Part shown: positions 1 through 5,338 of the stretch, piece after piece
How the letters are laid out: each line of letters starts with the position of its first letter
Numbering within the stretch: the stretch's first letter is position 1
Source: Psychrobacter sp.
GTDB lineage: Bacteria; Pseudomonadota; Gammaproteobacteria; Pseudomonadales; Moraxellaceae
Direction: 5' to 3'
Length of the DNA: 7,179 bases
NCBI GenBank assembly: GCA_029256865.1
Contig: JARIEH010000212.1
Coordinates: 1 to 7,179 of the forward strand
The notes under the pieces: generated by a model
What the model was told of the DNA's origin: nothing
Database searches by the model: none
Seen by the model: the letters and a program-made list of their open reading frames with translations, nothing else
Made by a program: the position numbers and the translations under genes

Positions 1-66
1 TACGATGAGCGCTACAAGCAAGCATTGATTATTATCGATGAGCTTATTTATGGTAAAAAAGCATAA
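1..66 (+). CDS. C-terminal fragment of an unidentified protein, possibly a NadR-like ATP-binding protein
   Basis: An open frame enters from the left edge and stops at TAA 64-66. It gives 21 residues beginning YDERYKQA and ending YGKKA, a helical, charged tail. The stop lies 33 bases before the pnuC start with no terminator between, so the two are probably co-transcribed. In many bacteria pnuC is next to a NadR-type ATPase/nicotinamide riboside kinase, and this tail would suit the last helix of such a protein. That identity is inferred from the neighbour only, because no motif is visible in so short a piece. The frame and stop are directly seen. Confidence 0.5.
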   Translation, partial: YDERYKQALIIIDELIYGKKA

Positions 67-86
67 AATAATAACAACAATATTTT

Positions 87-91
87 AAGGA
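87..91 (+). promoter_or_regulatory. Ribosome binding site of pnuC
   Basis: AAGGA lies 8 bases before the ATG at 100 and supports that start. No earlier in-frame start would keep the usual PnuC N-terminus. Confidence 0.65.
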
Positions 92-99
92 AAAAGCTT

Positions 100-849
100 A
101 TGCGCATTCAGCTACTGGACAATATCACCGGAAAATGGGCGCTGCAATGGATCGTTATCTGGTTCATTTGTAGCGTTTTGGCGCTATCAGCTGGATTTTG
201 GCTAACGACTGAGCATACGACTCTTGATATGTTCTATCTAGGCGTGTCTTTCATTGGCTTAATTTGCGTGGTGTCATTGTCATTTCGCAAAAACGTCATG
301 GGTAATGGTTTTGGGATGGCAGCGACGGCTGGTGAGGTCATCGTCCAAGGCACCGCTGGTGCAGTTGGCCTGATGCTCGCGCCTTTATTCAATTTTTTCA
401 CTCATGTCTACGGTATCTTTTATTGGTCCAAGCACACGGATCTGGACGGCGATATGATGCCCAAATCCGCCAGTAAATGGGTTTGGCTCATTACCGCCAC
501 CTTTATGATCATCGGTTTGGCGCTGTTTCCAACGGTCAATGATTTACTTGCAAGCTACGGTTATGCCGTTGTAGAAGACGATAATAGTAAGTTTTTGGGA
601 CTCATCTCTTTTTTCTGGATTAACGTCATCGCCTTTGTCCTCTCCATCACTGCCCAAGCAGCGATGATTCTGCGCTATTCTTTTAACTGGTGGTTATGGA
701 TTATCTCTAACTTTGTTTGGTTGACTGTCAACCTCATGTCAGGTAATTATATTTTTGCCATTCAAACCATGGTCTATCAAGTGAACTCTTTTGTCGGCCT
801 TTATGAGTGGCATCGGAGTGAGCGCGACTCTATAGAAGTACTTGTATAG
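100..849 (+). CDS. pnuC: PnuC-family nicotinamide riboside transporter
   Basis: Inner-membrane facilitator that takes up nicotinamide riboside (or a related NAD precursor), which a kinase then traps by phosphorylation. The 249-residue product matches the usual PnuC length of about 220-250. Hydrophobic segments lie near residues 15-35, 43-61, 75-108, 127-145, 165-190, 196-215 and 217-235, as expected for the seven-helix SWEET-like fold with an extra N-terminal helix. The family signature W-x2-W-x3-N is present at W197, W200 and N204, in the substrate-binding region. The short charged C-terminus (EWHRSERD) is probably cytoplasmic. Context supports coupling with a salvage kinase upstream, but only that gene's last 21 codons are visible. 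No NAD- or thiamine-type riboswitch is evident in the 33-base leader. Substrate within the Pnu family (riboside, thiamine or riboflavin) is not proven from sequence alone, but the motif set favours nicotinamide riboside. Confidence 0.88.
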   Translation: MRIQLLDNITGKWALQWIVIWFICSVLALSAGFWLTTEHTTLDMFYLGVSFIGLICVVSLSFRKNVMGNGFGMAATAGEVIVQGTAGAVGLMLAPLFNFFTHVYGIFYWSKHTDLDGDMMPKSASKWVWLITATFMIIGLALFPTVNDLLASYGYAVVEDDNSKFLGLISFFWINVIAFVLSITAQAAMILRYSFNWWLWIISNFVWLTVNLMSGNYIFAIQTMVYQVNSFVGLYEWHRSERDSIEVLV

Positions 850-866
850 GCTAAGCCTTGTAACGT

Positions 867-947
867 GGTGCTATCTTGAAATAGCATCTGATGAGACTAG
901 AAGTTAATGACTATGCGGTTTACCAGATAAAATGGTAGAGCTTCTAG
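867..947 (+). other. Structured intergenic segment with three inverted repeats
   Basis: Between pnuC and the DUF962 gene there is a hairpin with arms 867-874 and 881-888 (8 pairs, one G-T, 6-base loop). A second perfect 7-bp inverted repeat CTAGAAG/CTTCTAG (897-903 and 941-947) encloses TACCA/TGGTA (921-925 and 933-937, 7-base loop). None is followed by a T-run, so this is not a standard intrinsic terminator. It may be a weak 3' end for pnuC or a folded leader of the next gene. The pairing is seen; the role is unknown. Confidence 0.35.
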
Positions 948-995
948 ATTAATGCTACAACTAAGAGGACAAAACAGATTCATTCATTTACTAAC

Positions 996-1003
996 AAGGA
1001 GGT
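996..1003 (+). promoter_or_regulatory. Strong ribosome binding site of the DUF962 gene
   Basis: AAGGAGGT is a full match to the anti-Shine-Dalgarno sequence, with a rather short 4-base spacing to ATG 1008. It fixes the start. Confidence 0.8.
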
Positions 1004-1007
1004 TAGT

Positions 1008-1484
1008 ATGTCTCGTACTTCTCAAAAGCGACTATCAAAGCGCACGCTAGAACAATGGCTCAGTGAATATGCCGTTAGCCATCAAAACTTGATTAATAAA
1101 AGAATCCACTGGCTATGCGTCCCTACTATTTTTGTCAGTATTTTGGGCATGGGTATGTCTTTGTCCGTTTGGCTGACTCTTGTGCTTAGCGCATTGGTGC
1201 TATTATTTTATATACGACTGTCAACCCCGCTATTTTTGGCAATGGGTATCTTCATCCTCATCTGTCTGGCAGTCATGACAGCCTTGCCTTGGGGTTTTAA
1301 GGTTTGGGCGAGTATATTTATTGTGGCTTGGATTGGACAGTTTATTGGTCATAAAATAGAAGGCAAAAAACCCTCATTCTTTGAGGGTCTACAGTTTTTA
1401 TTAATCGGTCCTGCATGGGTAGCGGATAGCTTGATGCGTGGTAAGCGCAAACCGGCTAGTGCTAATCAGGCAAGTGCTCATTAA
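1008..1484 (+). CDS. DUF962 / Mpo1-like membrane protein
   Basis: The 158-residue product has the DUF962 (YGL010w-like) pattern. An N-terminal soluble helix carries H25, N30 and H34 (H-x4-N-x3-H), hydrophobic segments follow at about 37-68, 73-93 and 97-113, and then comes the second signature GHKIEGKKP (H115, E118, P122) and a last hydrophobic stretch near 127-140. The yeast member Mpo1 is an Fe(II)-dependent dioxygenase that acts on 2-hydroxy fatty acids in phytosphingosine breakdown, and its conserved histidines bind the metal. The histidines here suggest the bacterial protein keeps this chemistry on some long-chain 2-hydroxy acid, but the bacterial substrate is not established. The tail is basic then Ala/Ser-rich (141-158). 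It sits alone, 158 bases after pnuC, and is followed by a terminator. Family call is firm; the reaction is inferred. Confidence 0.82.
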   Translation: MSRTSQKRLSKRTLEQWLSEYAVSHQNLINKRIHWLCVPTIFVSILGMGMSLSVWLTLVLSALVLLFYIRLSTPLFLAMGIFILICLAVMTALPWGFKVWASIFIVAWIGQFIGHKIEGKKPSFFEGLQFLLIGPAWVADSLMRGKRKPASANQASAH

Positions 1485-1532
1485 GTCTTACTAATAGATG
1501 ATTAACTGTTAAAGAATACTGTCTAATATCGT

Positions 1533-1600
1533 AGGCTCAAGTGAACTGACTGTCTCACATGATACTTAGTGATATTGATTGAACCTTTGAAGTTGAGCCT
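1533..1600. repeat. Widely spaced 8-bp inverted repeat
   Basis: AGGCTCAA (1533-1540) and TTGAGCCT (1593-1600) are perfect reverse complements, separated by 52 bases, just downstream of the DUF962 gene. With such a long loop this may be chance or a long-range stem in the 3' region of the transcript. No function can be assigned. Confidence 0.3.
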
Positions 1601-1612
1601 TTAAAACAGATA

Positions 1613-1650
1613 AAAAGCGTCATTCATCAATAGACTGGATGACGCTTTTA
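1613..1650 (+). terminator. Bidirectional intrinsic terminator between the DUF962 gene and the SDR gene
   Basis: Perfect 11-bp stem AAAAGCGTCAT (1613-1623) with ATGACGCTTTT (1639-1649), loop of 15 bases. The right arm ends in a T-run on the plus strand and the left arm gives a run of five T on the minus strand. It can therefore stop both the DUF962 transcript and the convergent SDR transcript, for which no other terminator is seen. Confidence 0.75.
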
Positions 1651-1669
1651 TTGTTTCGTAGTTATAGAA

Positions 1670-1793
1670 AATAGCTATAGTTGATTCACTCTAAAAACGA
1701 TACAGTGCTGCTGAGATAGATTTTGCGCAGCCTCTGTCGGTGTAGGCACAGCAAGCAAGCAAGTAAAATTTATACCAGTAGCACGTGGCTATT
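1670..1793. repeat. Candidate dispersed intergenic repeat (Psychrobacter-type), non-coding
   Basis: This block of about 124 bases has no open frame of note and lies between two convergent genes, beyond the terminator. It is bounded by AATAGC (1670-1675) and its reverse complement GCTATT (1788-1793), and contains the short tandem GCAAGCAAGCAAG (1751-1763) plus a G+C-richer core (about 1705-1750) in AT-rich surroundings. The core wording resembles an intergenic sequence I recall seeing repeatedly in Psychrobacter genomes, but I cannot verify copy number here. The 6-bp terminal match could be chance. The gap 1485-1830 holds nothing else beyond this, the terminator and the inverted repeat listed separately. 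Confidence 0.4.
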
Positions 1794-1830
1794 AATAATG
1801 TACCGATTTTATTTAGTACTGACTATATAA

Positions 1831-2622
1831 TTACTCTAGTGTTTGTACGCCACCACCATTGACGAAAAGTGTCTGACCGCTCACCCACTCTGATATTGGC
1901 GAGGCAAAGTACAGCATCGCGCCAGCGATATCGTCGGCTTCACCCAAACGCTTGATAGGGGTGCCAGATAGCATACGCTCTTCGATCTCTGGGGTTAGTA
2001 CTGACTTGAGCGCATCGGTGCGAGTTGCCCCAGGACCAACGGCATTGATACGTACTTCAGGGCCGAAATCATGAGCTAAGTTTGCAACCATATGATTTAC
2101 CGCTGCTTTGGAAGCCGCATAGCCGCTCATATTTGGACTCTTATTGATACTGGACATAGAAGTCGTAATAACGATAGAGCCATAACCCGATGCTTTCATA
2201 TGCGGCACACATAGCTGACATAAGCGCCATGCGCTGAATACGTTCAACTCAAAGTCACGACGGAAGTCATCCACTGAGATTTTAAATGGATTTTCACGAC
2301 CGCCACCACCGCCGCCCGCATTATTGATCAATATATTGATACAGCCAAACGCGCTCATCGCTTGATCAACCATAGCGACCAAGTCATCGTCTTTTAAAAT
2401 ATTGCATTCAACTGCCAATGCCTTGACACCGAAACTTTCAATCTCTTTAGCCGCCGCTTTTGCATCGTCCATTTTAAGATCAGCAATGACTATATTTGCA
2501 CCCGCTTGTGCTAATCGTAGTGCAGTCGCTTTACCTATCCCATTGGCACCGCCAGTGATGATCGCCGTCTTACCTGTTAGATCAAATAGCTCATTAAATT
2601 CTTTATGTTTAAACTGCTGCAT
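1831..2622 (-). CDS. hdhA: SDR-family oxidoreductase, HdhA-like (7-alpha-hydroxysteroid dehydrogenase family)
   Basis: A classical short-chain dehydrogenase of 263 residues that oxidises or reduces a hydroxyl/keto group with NAD(H) in the cytoplasm. In order: cofactor loop TGGANGIG (23-30); acidic D48 at the end of the second strand, which favours NAD over NADP; NNAG (100-103) followed by a glycine run to 108; and the catalytic tetrad N127, S155, Y168, K172. PG follows at 197-198. Blocks such as DFRRDFELNVFS, TDALKSV.TPEIE and the C-terminal SGQ...GGGVQ closely follow E. coli HdhA as I remember it. HdhA acts on bile acids, but the natural substrate in a likely environmental bacterium is uncertain. 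The start is supported by GGAG five bases upstream. The gene stands alone between convergent neighbours. Family call is firm; the specific steroid activity and hence the symbol are tentative. Confidence 0.82.
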   Translation of the reverse strand: MQQFKHKEFNELFDLTGKTAIITGGANGIGKATALRLAQAGANIVIADLKMDDAKAAAKEIESFGVKALAVECNILKDDDLVAMVDQAMSAFGCINILINNAGGGGGGRENPFKISVDDFRRDFELNVFSAWRLCQLCVPHMKASGYGSIVITTSMSSINKSPNMSGYAASKAAVNHMVANLAHDFGPEVRINAVGPGATRTDALKSVLTPEIEERMLSGTPIKRLGEADDIAGAMLYFASPISEWVSGQTLFVNGGGVQTLE

Positions 2623-2626
2623 GCAA

Positions 2627-2632
2627 GCTCCT
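2627..2632 (-). promoter_or_regulatory. Ribosome binding site of the SDR gene
   Basis: Read on the minus strand, AAGGAGCTTGC precedes ATG 2622-2620. The AAGGAG core and 4-5 base spacing decide this start. Confidence 0.7.
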
Positions 2633-2645
2633 TATAATCTACTTC

Positions 2646-2674
2646 ATTAGATCATTATGGATGGTTTAAGCCAA
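2646..2674 (-). promoter_or_regulatory. Candidate sigma-70 promoter of the SDR gene
   Basis: On the minus strand, TTGGCT (2674-2669) and TCTAAT (2651-2646) are separated by exactly 17 bases. The -10 box matches TATAAT at five of six positions and the -35 box at four of six. Initiation near 2639 would give a very short leader containing the ribosome binding site. It is a sequence match only. Confidence 0.4.
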
Positions 2675-2748
2675 TATAATGTGACCAGTCAGCTAATTTT
2701 TGTAATTGAGGGCTTTAGGGCGTGTTAAATGAGGCACAAACTTTAGGC

Positions 2749-2791
2749 AAAAAAAACCTCACTGCTCTTATTATGAGTAGTGAGGCTTTTT
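2749..2791 (-). terminator. Intrinsic terminator of the tRNA-Gly unit
   Basis: Arms 2757-2767 and 2775-2785 form CCTCACT-x-CTC paired with GAG-x-AGTGAGG (10 pairs and one central mismatch), loop TTATTAT. On the minus strand the stem is followed by eight T (A-run 2749-2756), ideal for ending the tRNA transcript. Five T at 2787-2791 give weaker activity on the plus strand. Confidence 0.82.
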
Positions 2792-2797
2792 AGAATT

Positions 2798-2872
2798 TGG
2801 AGCGGGAAAAGAGATTCGAACTCTCGACCCCAACCTTGGCAAGGTTATGCTCTACCACTGAGCTATTCCCGC
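2798..2872 (-). tRNA. tRNA-Gly (anticodon GCC)
   Basis: The minus strand folds into a complete 75-base cloverleaf. Acceptor stem GCGGGAA/TTCCCGC, D arm GCTC/GAGC with loop AGTGGTA, anticodon arm TAACC-TTGCCAA-GGTTG with anticodon GCC, a 5-base variable loop, and T arm GAGAG-TTCGAAT-CTCTT. Discriminator base T is followed by an encoded CCA (2800-2798). All stems pair, with one G-T each in the anticodon and T stems. It decodes GGC and GGT glycine codons. It is a single-gene unit with its own promoter and terminator. Confidence 0.97.
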
Positions 2873-2924
2873 TTGTATCAATACGTAATGTGATTCACAT
2901 CTACTACGTCTCGATAGGATGGCT

Positions 2925-2952
2925 ATTTTAGCAACTATTCTGGCAGTGTCAA
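2925..2952 (-). promoter_or_regulatory. Sigma-70 promoter of the tRNA-Gly gene
   Basis: On the minus strand a perfect TTGACA (2952-2947) and TAAAAT (2930-2925) are separated by 16 bases. Initiation near 2918 would leave a 5' leader of about 45 bases, to be removed by RNase P. I see no obvious GC-rich discriminator typical of stringently controlled tRNA promoters. Confidence 0.7.
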
Positions 2953-3244
2953 TCCCTTTTTTCATTTTTGCTAAAAAATATGGCTAACTAAGGTGATTAG
3001 CTATGACAAAACAAGCCATACACCATTGATTTCAATATACATTCAATCAGTTACTGTTATATTAACTATTTTACACTTATAAGATGACTGTTAACTATCA
3101 TTCTACTGGCGCAGCAGATTTTACTTACAATCATACGTAGTATTGTTACTTTTGCTGCACTGGTTTTATGAGAGTATCAGATTTATACTTGCTCCTGTGT
3201 TAACAGGATTTAATACTAGCTAACGAAACGCCTGTTAATTATTA
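2953..3244. other. Long AT-rich gene-free region between the tRNA unit and the M48 protease gene
   Basis: No credible reading frame is present; the ATG at 3003 stops after eight codons. The region has an imperfect hairpin with outer arms GCAGCA (3111-3116) and TGCTGC (3153-3158) around an inner ACAAT/ATTGT (3127-3131, 3142-3146). It also has a cluster of CCTGT sites: CCTGT 3194-3198, TTAACAGG 3200-3207 and its perfect reverse complement CCTGTTAA 3231-3238. These could be regulator sites for the downstream protease gene, but no known box is matched. No clear promoter can be named. Confidence 0.4.
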
Positions 3245-3276
3245 TTATTATGTTTCAAGATTATTATGTTTCAAGA
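3245..3276. repeat. Perfect 16-bp tandem duplication
   Basis: TTATTATGTTTCAAGA occurs twice head to tail (3245-3260 and 3261-3276) with no mismatch, about 80 bases before the M48 gene. It may be a recent slippage duplication in the leader or promoter region. Confidence 0.8.
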
Positions 3277-3357
3277 CTTATTTCTCCTTGATCCACCAGT
3301 TGCACTTATATTTATTTTGTTAGATTTTACTTTTTTGAGTTTATAGCGAGGATTATT

Positions 3358-4170
3358 ATGAAAAAACTACTTACTACGACAGTGATGGCGGCGTCATTGT
3401 CAGCACTCACTCTGACCGGTTGTACCAGTACGACTAGCACTGGCGCCGTCGGCGTCGATCGCCAGCAGCTACTGCTTATATCAAACGAACAAGTATTGCA
3501 GCTATCTGCGCAAAGCTATAATAAGAGTATTCAGGAAGCACGCGCCCGTGGTGTGCTAGATACCAATAAAGCTCAAGTTAATCGCTTGAAGAACATCTCT
3601 AACCGTCTCATTGGTCAAGTAGGTGTCTATCGTCCAGATGCAGCGCGTTGGCAGTGGGAAGTCCATACTATTAAGTCTGACCAGCTTAACGCCTTTGTCA
3701 TGCCAGGCGGCAAGATTATGTTTTATACTGGTATCATCGAGCGCCTTAATTTAACAGATGATGAAATCGCGGCAATCATGGGACATGAAATGTCTCATGC
3801 GCTACGTGAGCATTCGCGCGAACGCCTCTCACGTGAGTATGCGACTCAGACAGGCATTGGTGTTGCAGCCAGTATCTTTGGTCTCTCGCAAGGACAAGCA
3901 GAGCTTGCCAACCTAGCTGGTGACTTCGGACTCAGCCGTCCACACAGCCGTACCCAAGAGAGTGAGGCTGACCGTATCGGTCTCGAGCTGATGGCACGTG
4001 CAGGCTACAACCCGCAGGCTTCTATTACCTTATGGCAAAAAATGCAGCGTGCCAGCCAAGGCGAGCCACCACAGTTTTTGAGCACTCACCCAAGCAGCAG
4101 CAACCGTATCGCTGAGTTGCAAGCCCTAATGCCAAAGGTGATGCCTCTGTACCAAAAGTCGCGTCGTTAG
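3358..4170 (+). CDS. M48-family zinc metalloprotease lipoprotein (LoiP/BepA-related)
   Basis: A 270-residue envelope protease expected to degrade or help assemble misfolded outer-membrane or periplasmic proteins. The N-terminus MKKLLTTT with a hydrophobic core ends in the lipobox LTGC, so C22 is predicted to be lipidated. Residue 23 is Thr, not Asp, which fits transport to the outer membrane. The catalytic helix has H143-E144-x2-H147, and ESEAD (201-205) gives the ExxxD motif with E201 as likely third zinc ligand. LSTHPSSSNRI (241-251) is the conserved histidine loop; in BepA the equivalent histidine acts as a regulatory switch on the zinc site, and here it would be H244. No TPR repeats follow, so the protein is shorter than BepA and closer to the E. 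coli LoiP (YggG) layout. AGGA five bases before the ATG supports the start. It is monocistronic, with a strong terminator downstream. Family and location are firm; the exact substrate is unknown. Confidence 0.88.
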   Translation: MKKLLTTTVMAASLSALTLTGCTSTTSTGAVGVDRQQLLLISNEQVLQLSAQSYNKSIQEARARGVLDTNKAQVNRLKNISNRLIGQVGVYRPDAARWQWEVHTIKSDQLNAFVMPGGKIMFYTGIIERLNLTDDEIAAIMGHEMSHALREHSRERLSREYATQTGIGVAASIFGLSQGQAELANLAGDFGLSRPHSRTQESEADRIGLELMARAGYNPQASITLWQKMQRASQGEPPQFLSTHPSSSNRIAELQALMPKVMPLYQKSRR

Positions 4171-4228
4171 TCTTGCGCAGTTATGTCCTAAAAGATTATT
4201 GGCTAAAGTAGGATAGATAATAAGACAG

Positions 4229-4269
4229 AAAAGCAGAGTATGAGAAGTTCATCATACTCTGCTTTTTTT
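4229..4269 (+). terminator. Strong intrinsic terminator of the M48 protease gene
   Basis: Perfect 15-bp stem, AAAAGCAGAGTATGA (4229-4243) with its reverse complement at 4252-4266, 8-base loop, followed by seven T (4263-4269). Confidence 0.9.
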
Positions 4270-4320
4270 ATGTAGCGTTTCTTATTAGGTCATATCAGTA
4301 TTTTGCATTATTTTGAGGTA

Positions 4321-4349
4321 CTTTCAGTCAGCTCGGCGTCTGCTATACT
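4321..4349 (+). promoter_or_regulatory. Candidate extended -10 promoter of bolA
   Basis: TGCTATACT (4341-4349) is an extended -10 element (TG-N-TATACT), with a weak -35 candidate CTTTCA (4321-4326) at 17-base spacing. The C directly before the -10 hexamer and the weak -35 also match the stationary-phase sigma-S preference described for enterobacterial bolA. Initiation near 4356 gives a leader of about 60 bases. Confidence 0.5.
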
Positions 4350-4418
4350 ACTGACCATATATCATCTACCTCTTGTTAAATATCATTTAATTTAGGTCTT
4401 ACCCTAAAAAGGATCGTT

Positions 4419-4751
4419 ATGACTACTTCCGCTTCTACCCCTACTGCTGCCGCGTTGCATGATGCACTACAAGCTCTACAGCCGCAGCATATTGATCTTG
4501 TCAATGAATCAATGGATCATGCTGGTTACTTTGAAGGTAAAGAAAGCCACTTTAAACTGACTATCGTTAGTGAGGCATTCACTGGCAAACGCTTAGTCGC
4601 CCGCCATCAGCTTATCTATGAGCTTGTGACAGAGTTGTTAACGGCTCAAGGCGGCAGTGTACATGCGCTGGCTATCCATGCTTATACGCCGCAAGAGTGG
4701 CAAGGACAAAGCCCTGACAGCCCACTCTGTGCTGGTCAAAATAAAGCATAA
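4419..4751 (+). CDS. bolA: BolA-family protein
   Basis: A small cytoplasmic protein of 110 residues with the BolA class II KH-like fold. BolA proteins pair with monothiol glutaredoxins (Grx4/GrxD) through a shared [2Fe-2S] cluster, and E. coli BolA also acts as a DNA-binding regulator of shape and biofilm genes. Visible blocks are HFKLTIVSEAF (44-54), FTGKRLVARHQLIY (54-67, with H63) and VHALAIHAYTPQEW (81-94, with H82 and H87), followed by a tail containing C104 as in E. coli BolA (SPPC). The N-terminal 10 residues are Thr/Ala-rich and unconserved. AAGGA (4409-4413) is 5 bases before the ATG. No terminator separates it from the SirB2-like gene 105 bases downstream. Length and motifs fit BolA better than the shorter IbaG type. 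Confidence 0.88.
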   Translation: MTTSASTPTAAALHDALQALQPQHIDLVNESMDHAGYFEGKESHFKLTIVSEAFTGKRLVARHQLIYELVTELLTAQGGSVHALAIHAYTPQEWQGQSPDSPLCAGQNKA

Positions 4752-4773
4752 CTTGACTATAGTTAGACGCCAA

Positions 4774-4804
4774 TACTTAAGCGATAGCGATAGTACTTAA
4801 GCGA
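4774..4804. repeat. Two 11-bp direct repeats at 20-bp spacing
   Basis: TACTTAAGCGA occurs at 4774-4784 and again at 4794-4804, a period of exactly 20 bases (close to two helical turns), with a GCGATA doublet between. It lies between bolA and the SirB2-like gene. The repeat is seen; a regulatory role is speculative. Confidence 0.55.
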
Positions 4805-4856
4805 CAACAATTAGGCGAATCTTTGCAAACTGCGCCTGTATAAGGAACGATATTTA

Positions 4857-5216
4857 ATGAAACACTTACATATGCTGATGGCGGTACTGATCATTGTACT
4901 TTTTTTATATCAAAGCTATCTGGTATTAAGCTCAAACAGTCGAGCGCCACGGGTGGTCAAAATCTCTACCCACATCGTTTATGCGGTTATTATTCTTTCA
5001 GGCGCATGGATCCTCATGCAACTGATGAGCGCCAATGCTCCTGTCCAATGGGTGTTTGCCAAAATAATCTTACTTATTGCTGCGATCAGTGCCAGTATGA
5101 AGGCTTTTAATAACCATGCAACACCTGCCCAAAGTAAAGCGGGCATTCTGATCGCTGGTTTGGCTTATGCTGGCATCTTGATACTAGCCATTGCCAAGCC
5201 CGATAACTTATTTTAA
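4857..5216 (+). CDS. SirB2-family inner-membrane protein
   Basis: The 119-residue product is almost entirely hydrophobic with four predicted helices at about 5-25, 37-57, 64-84 and 95-113. The layout matches SirB2/YchQ: KHLH at the N-terminus (H5), a second helix starting with the THIVY block (H39), SGAWIL at 48-53, and a WVFAKI segment (65-70) leading into helix three. SirB2 was named for an effect on Salmonella invasion gene expression, but its molecular activity is unknown and regulation should not be assumed here. It is slightly shorter than the enteric proteins of about 130 residues. AAGGA (4842-4846) lies 10 bases before the ATG. It probably shares a transcript with bolA, and no terminator is evident after it. 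Confidence 0.75.
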   Translation: MKHLHMLMAVLIIVLFLYQSYLVLSSNSRAPRVVKISTHIVYAVIILSGAWILMQLMSANAPVQWVFAKIILLIAAISASMKAFNNHATPAQSKAGILIAGLAYAGILILAIAKPDNLF

Positions 5217-5285
5217 CGTTGAATAAAAATAACGACTATTCTGTTTGACTATTATGATTTGGAAACTGTATTTTTTGTATCGCAA

Positions 5286-5316
5286 TTGGCTTATTTTTGC
5301 TATCTTAAAGTATAGT
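5286..5316 (+). promoter_or_regulatory. Candidate promoter of the lipoprotein/J-protein pair
   Basis: TTGGCT (5286-5291) and TATAGT (5311-5316) are 19 bases apart, a wide spacing. A rival extended -10, TGCTATCTT (5308... read from the TGC at 5298-5300), overlaps it. The region is AT-rich and directly before the gene, so a promoter is expected, but which box is used cannot be decided. Confidence 0.3.
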
Positions 5317-5338
5317 ACTTTAGCTTTACGGAGCCATT

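Noticed and set aside
67..99. NAD-type riboswitch before pnuC
   Set aside because: The spacer is only 33 bases and A-rich, too short for a known aptamer.
1670..1793. Insertion sequence remnant
   Set aside because: No transposase fragment is seen and I could not find target-site duplications, so it is listed as a candidate repeat and not as a mobile element.
2103..2622. Multi-gene defence or mobile system around the SDR and tRNA genes
   Set aside because: tRNA genes are common integration sites, but no integrase, att-like duplication of the tRNA 3' end or phage gene is present in the window.
2402..2650. Plus-strand open frame of 82 codons
   Set aside because: It lies antisense to the conserved SDR coding sequence and its translation is an Ala/Ser/Pro-rich shadow with no family resemblance and no good ribosome binding site.
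3003..3029. Possible leader peptide starting at ATG 3003
   Set aside because: It ends after eight codons, has only a weak GGTG before it and is far from the M48 gene, so it cannot be supported.
3300..3345. Promoter for the M48 gene, for example TTGCAC with TTAGAT or TTGTTA with TTTATA
   Set aside because: Spacings or matches are poor (14 bases, or three of six in the -10), and the region is so AT-rich that such boxes appear by chance.
4813..4837. AGGCG/CGCCT hairpin as a terminator between bolA and the SirB2-like gene
   Set aside because: Only five pairs, a 15-base loop and no T-run follow.
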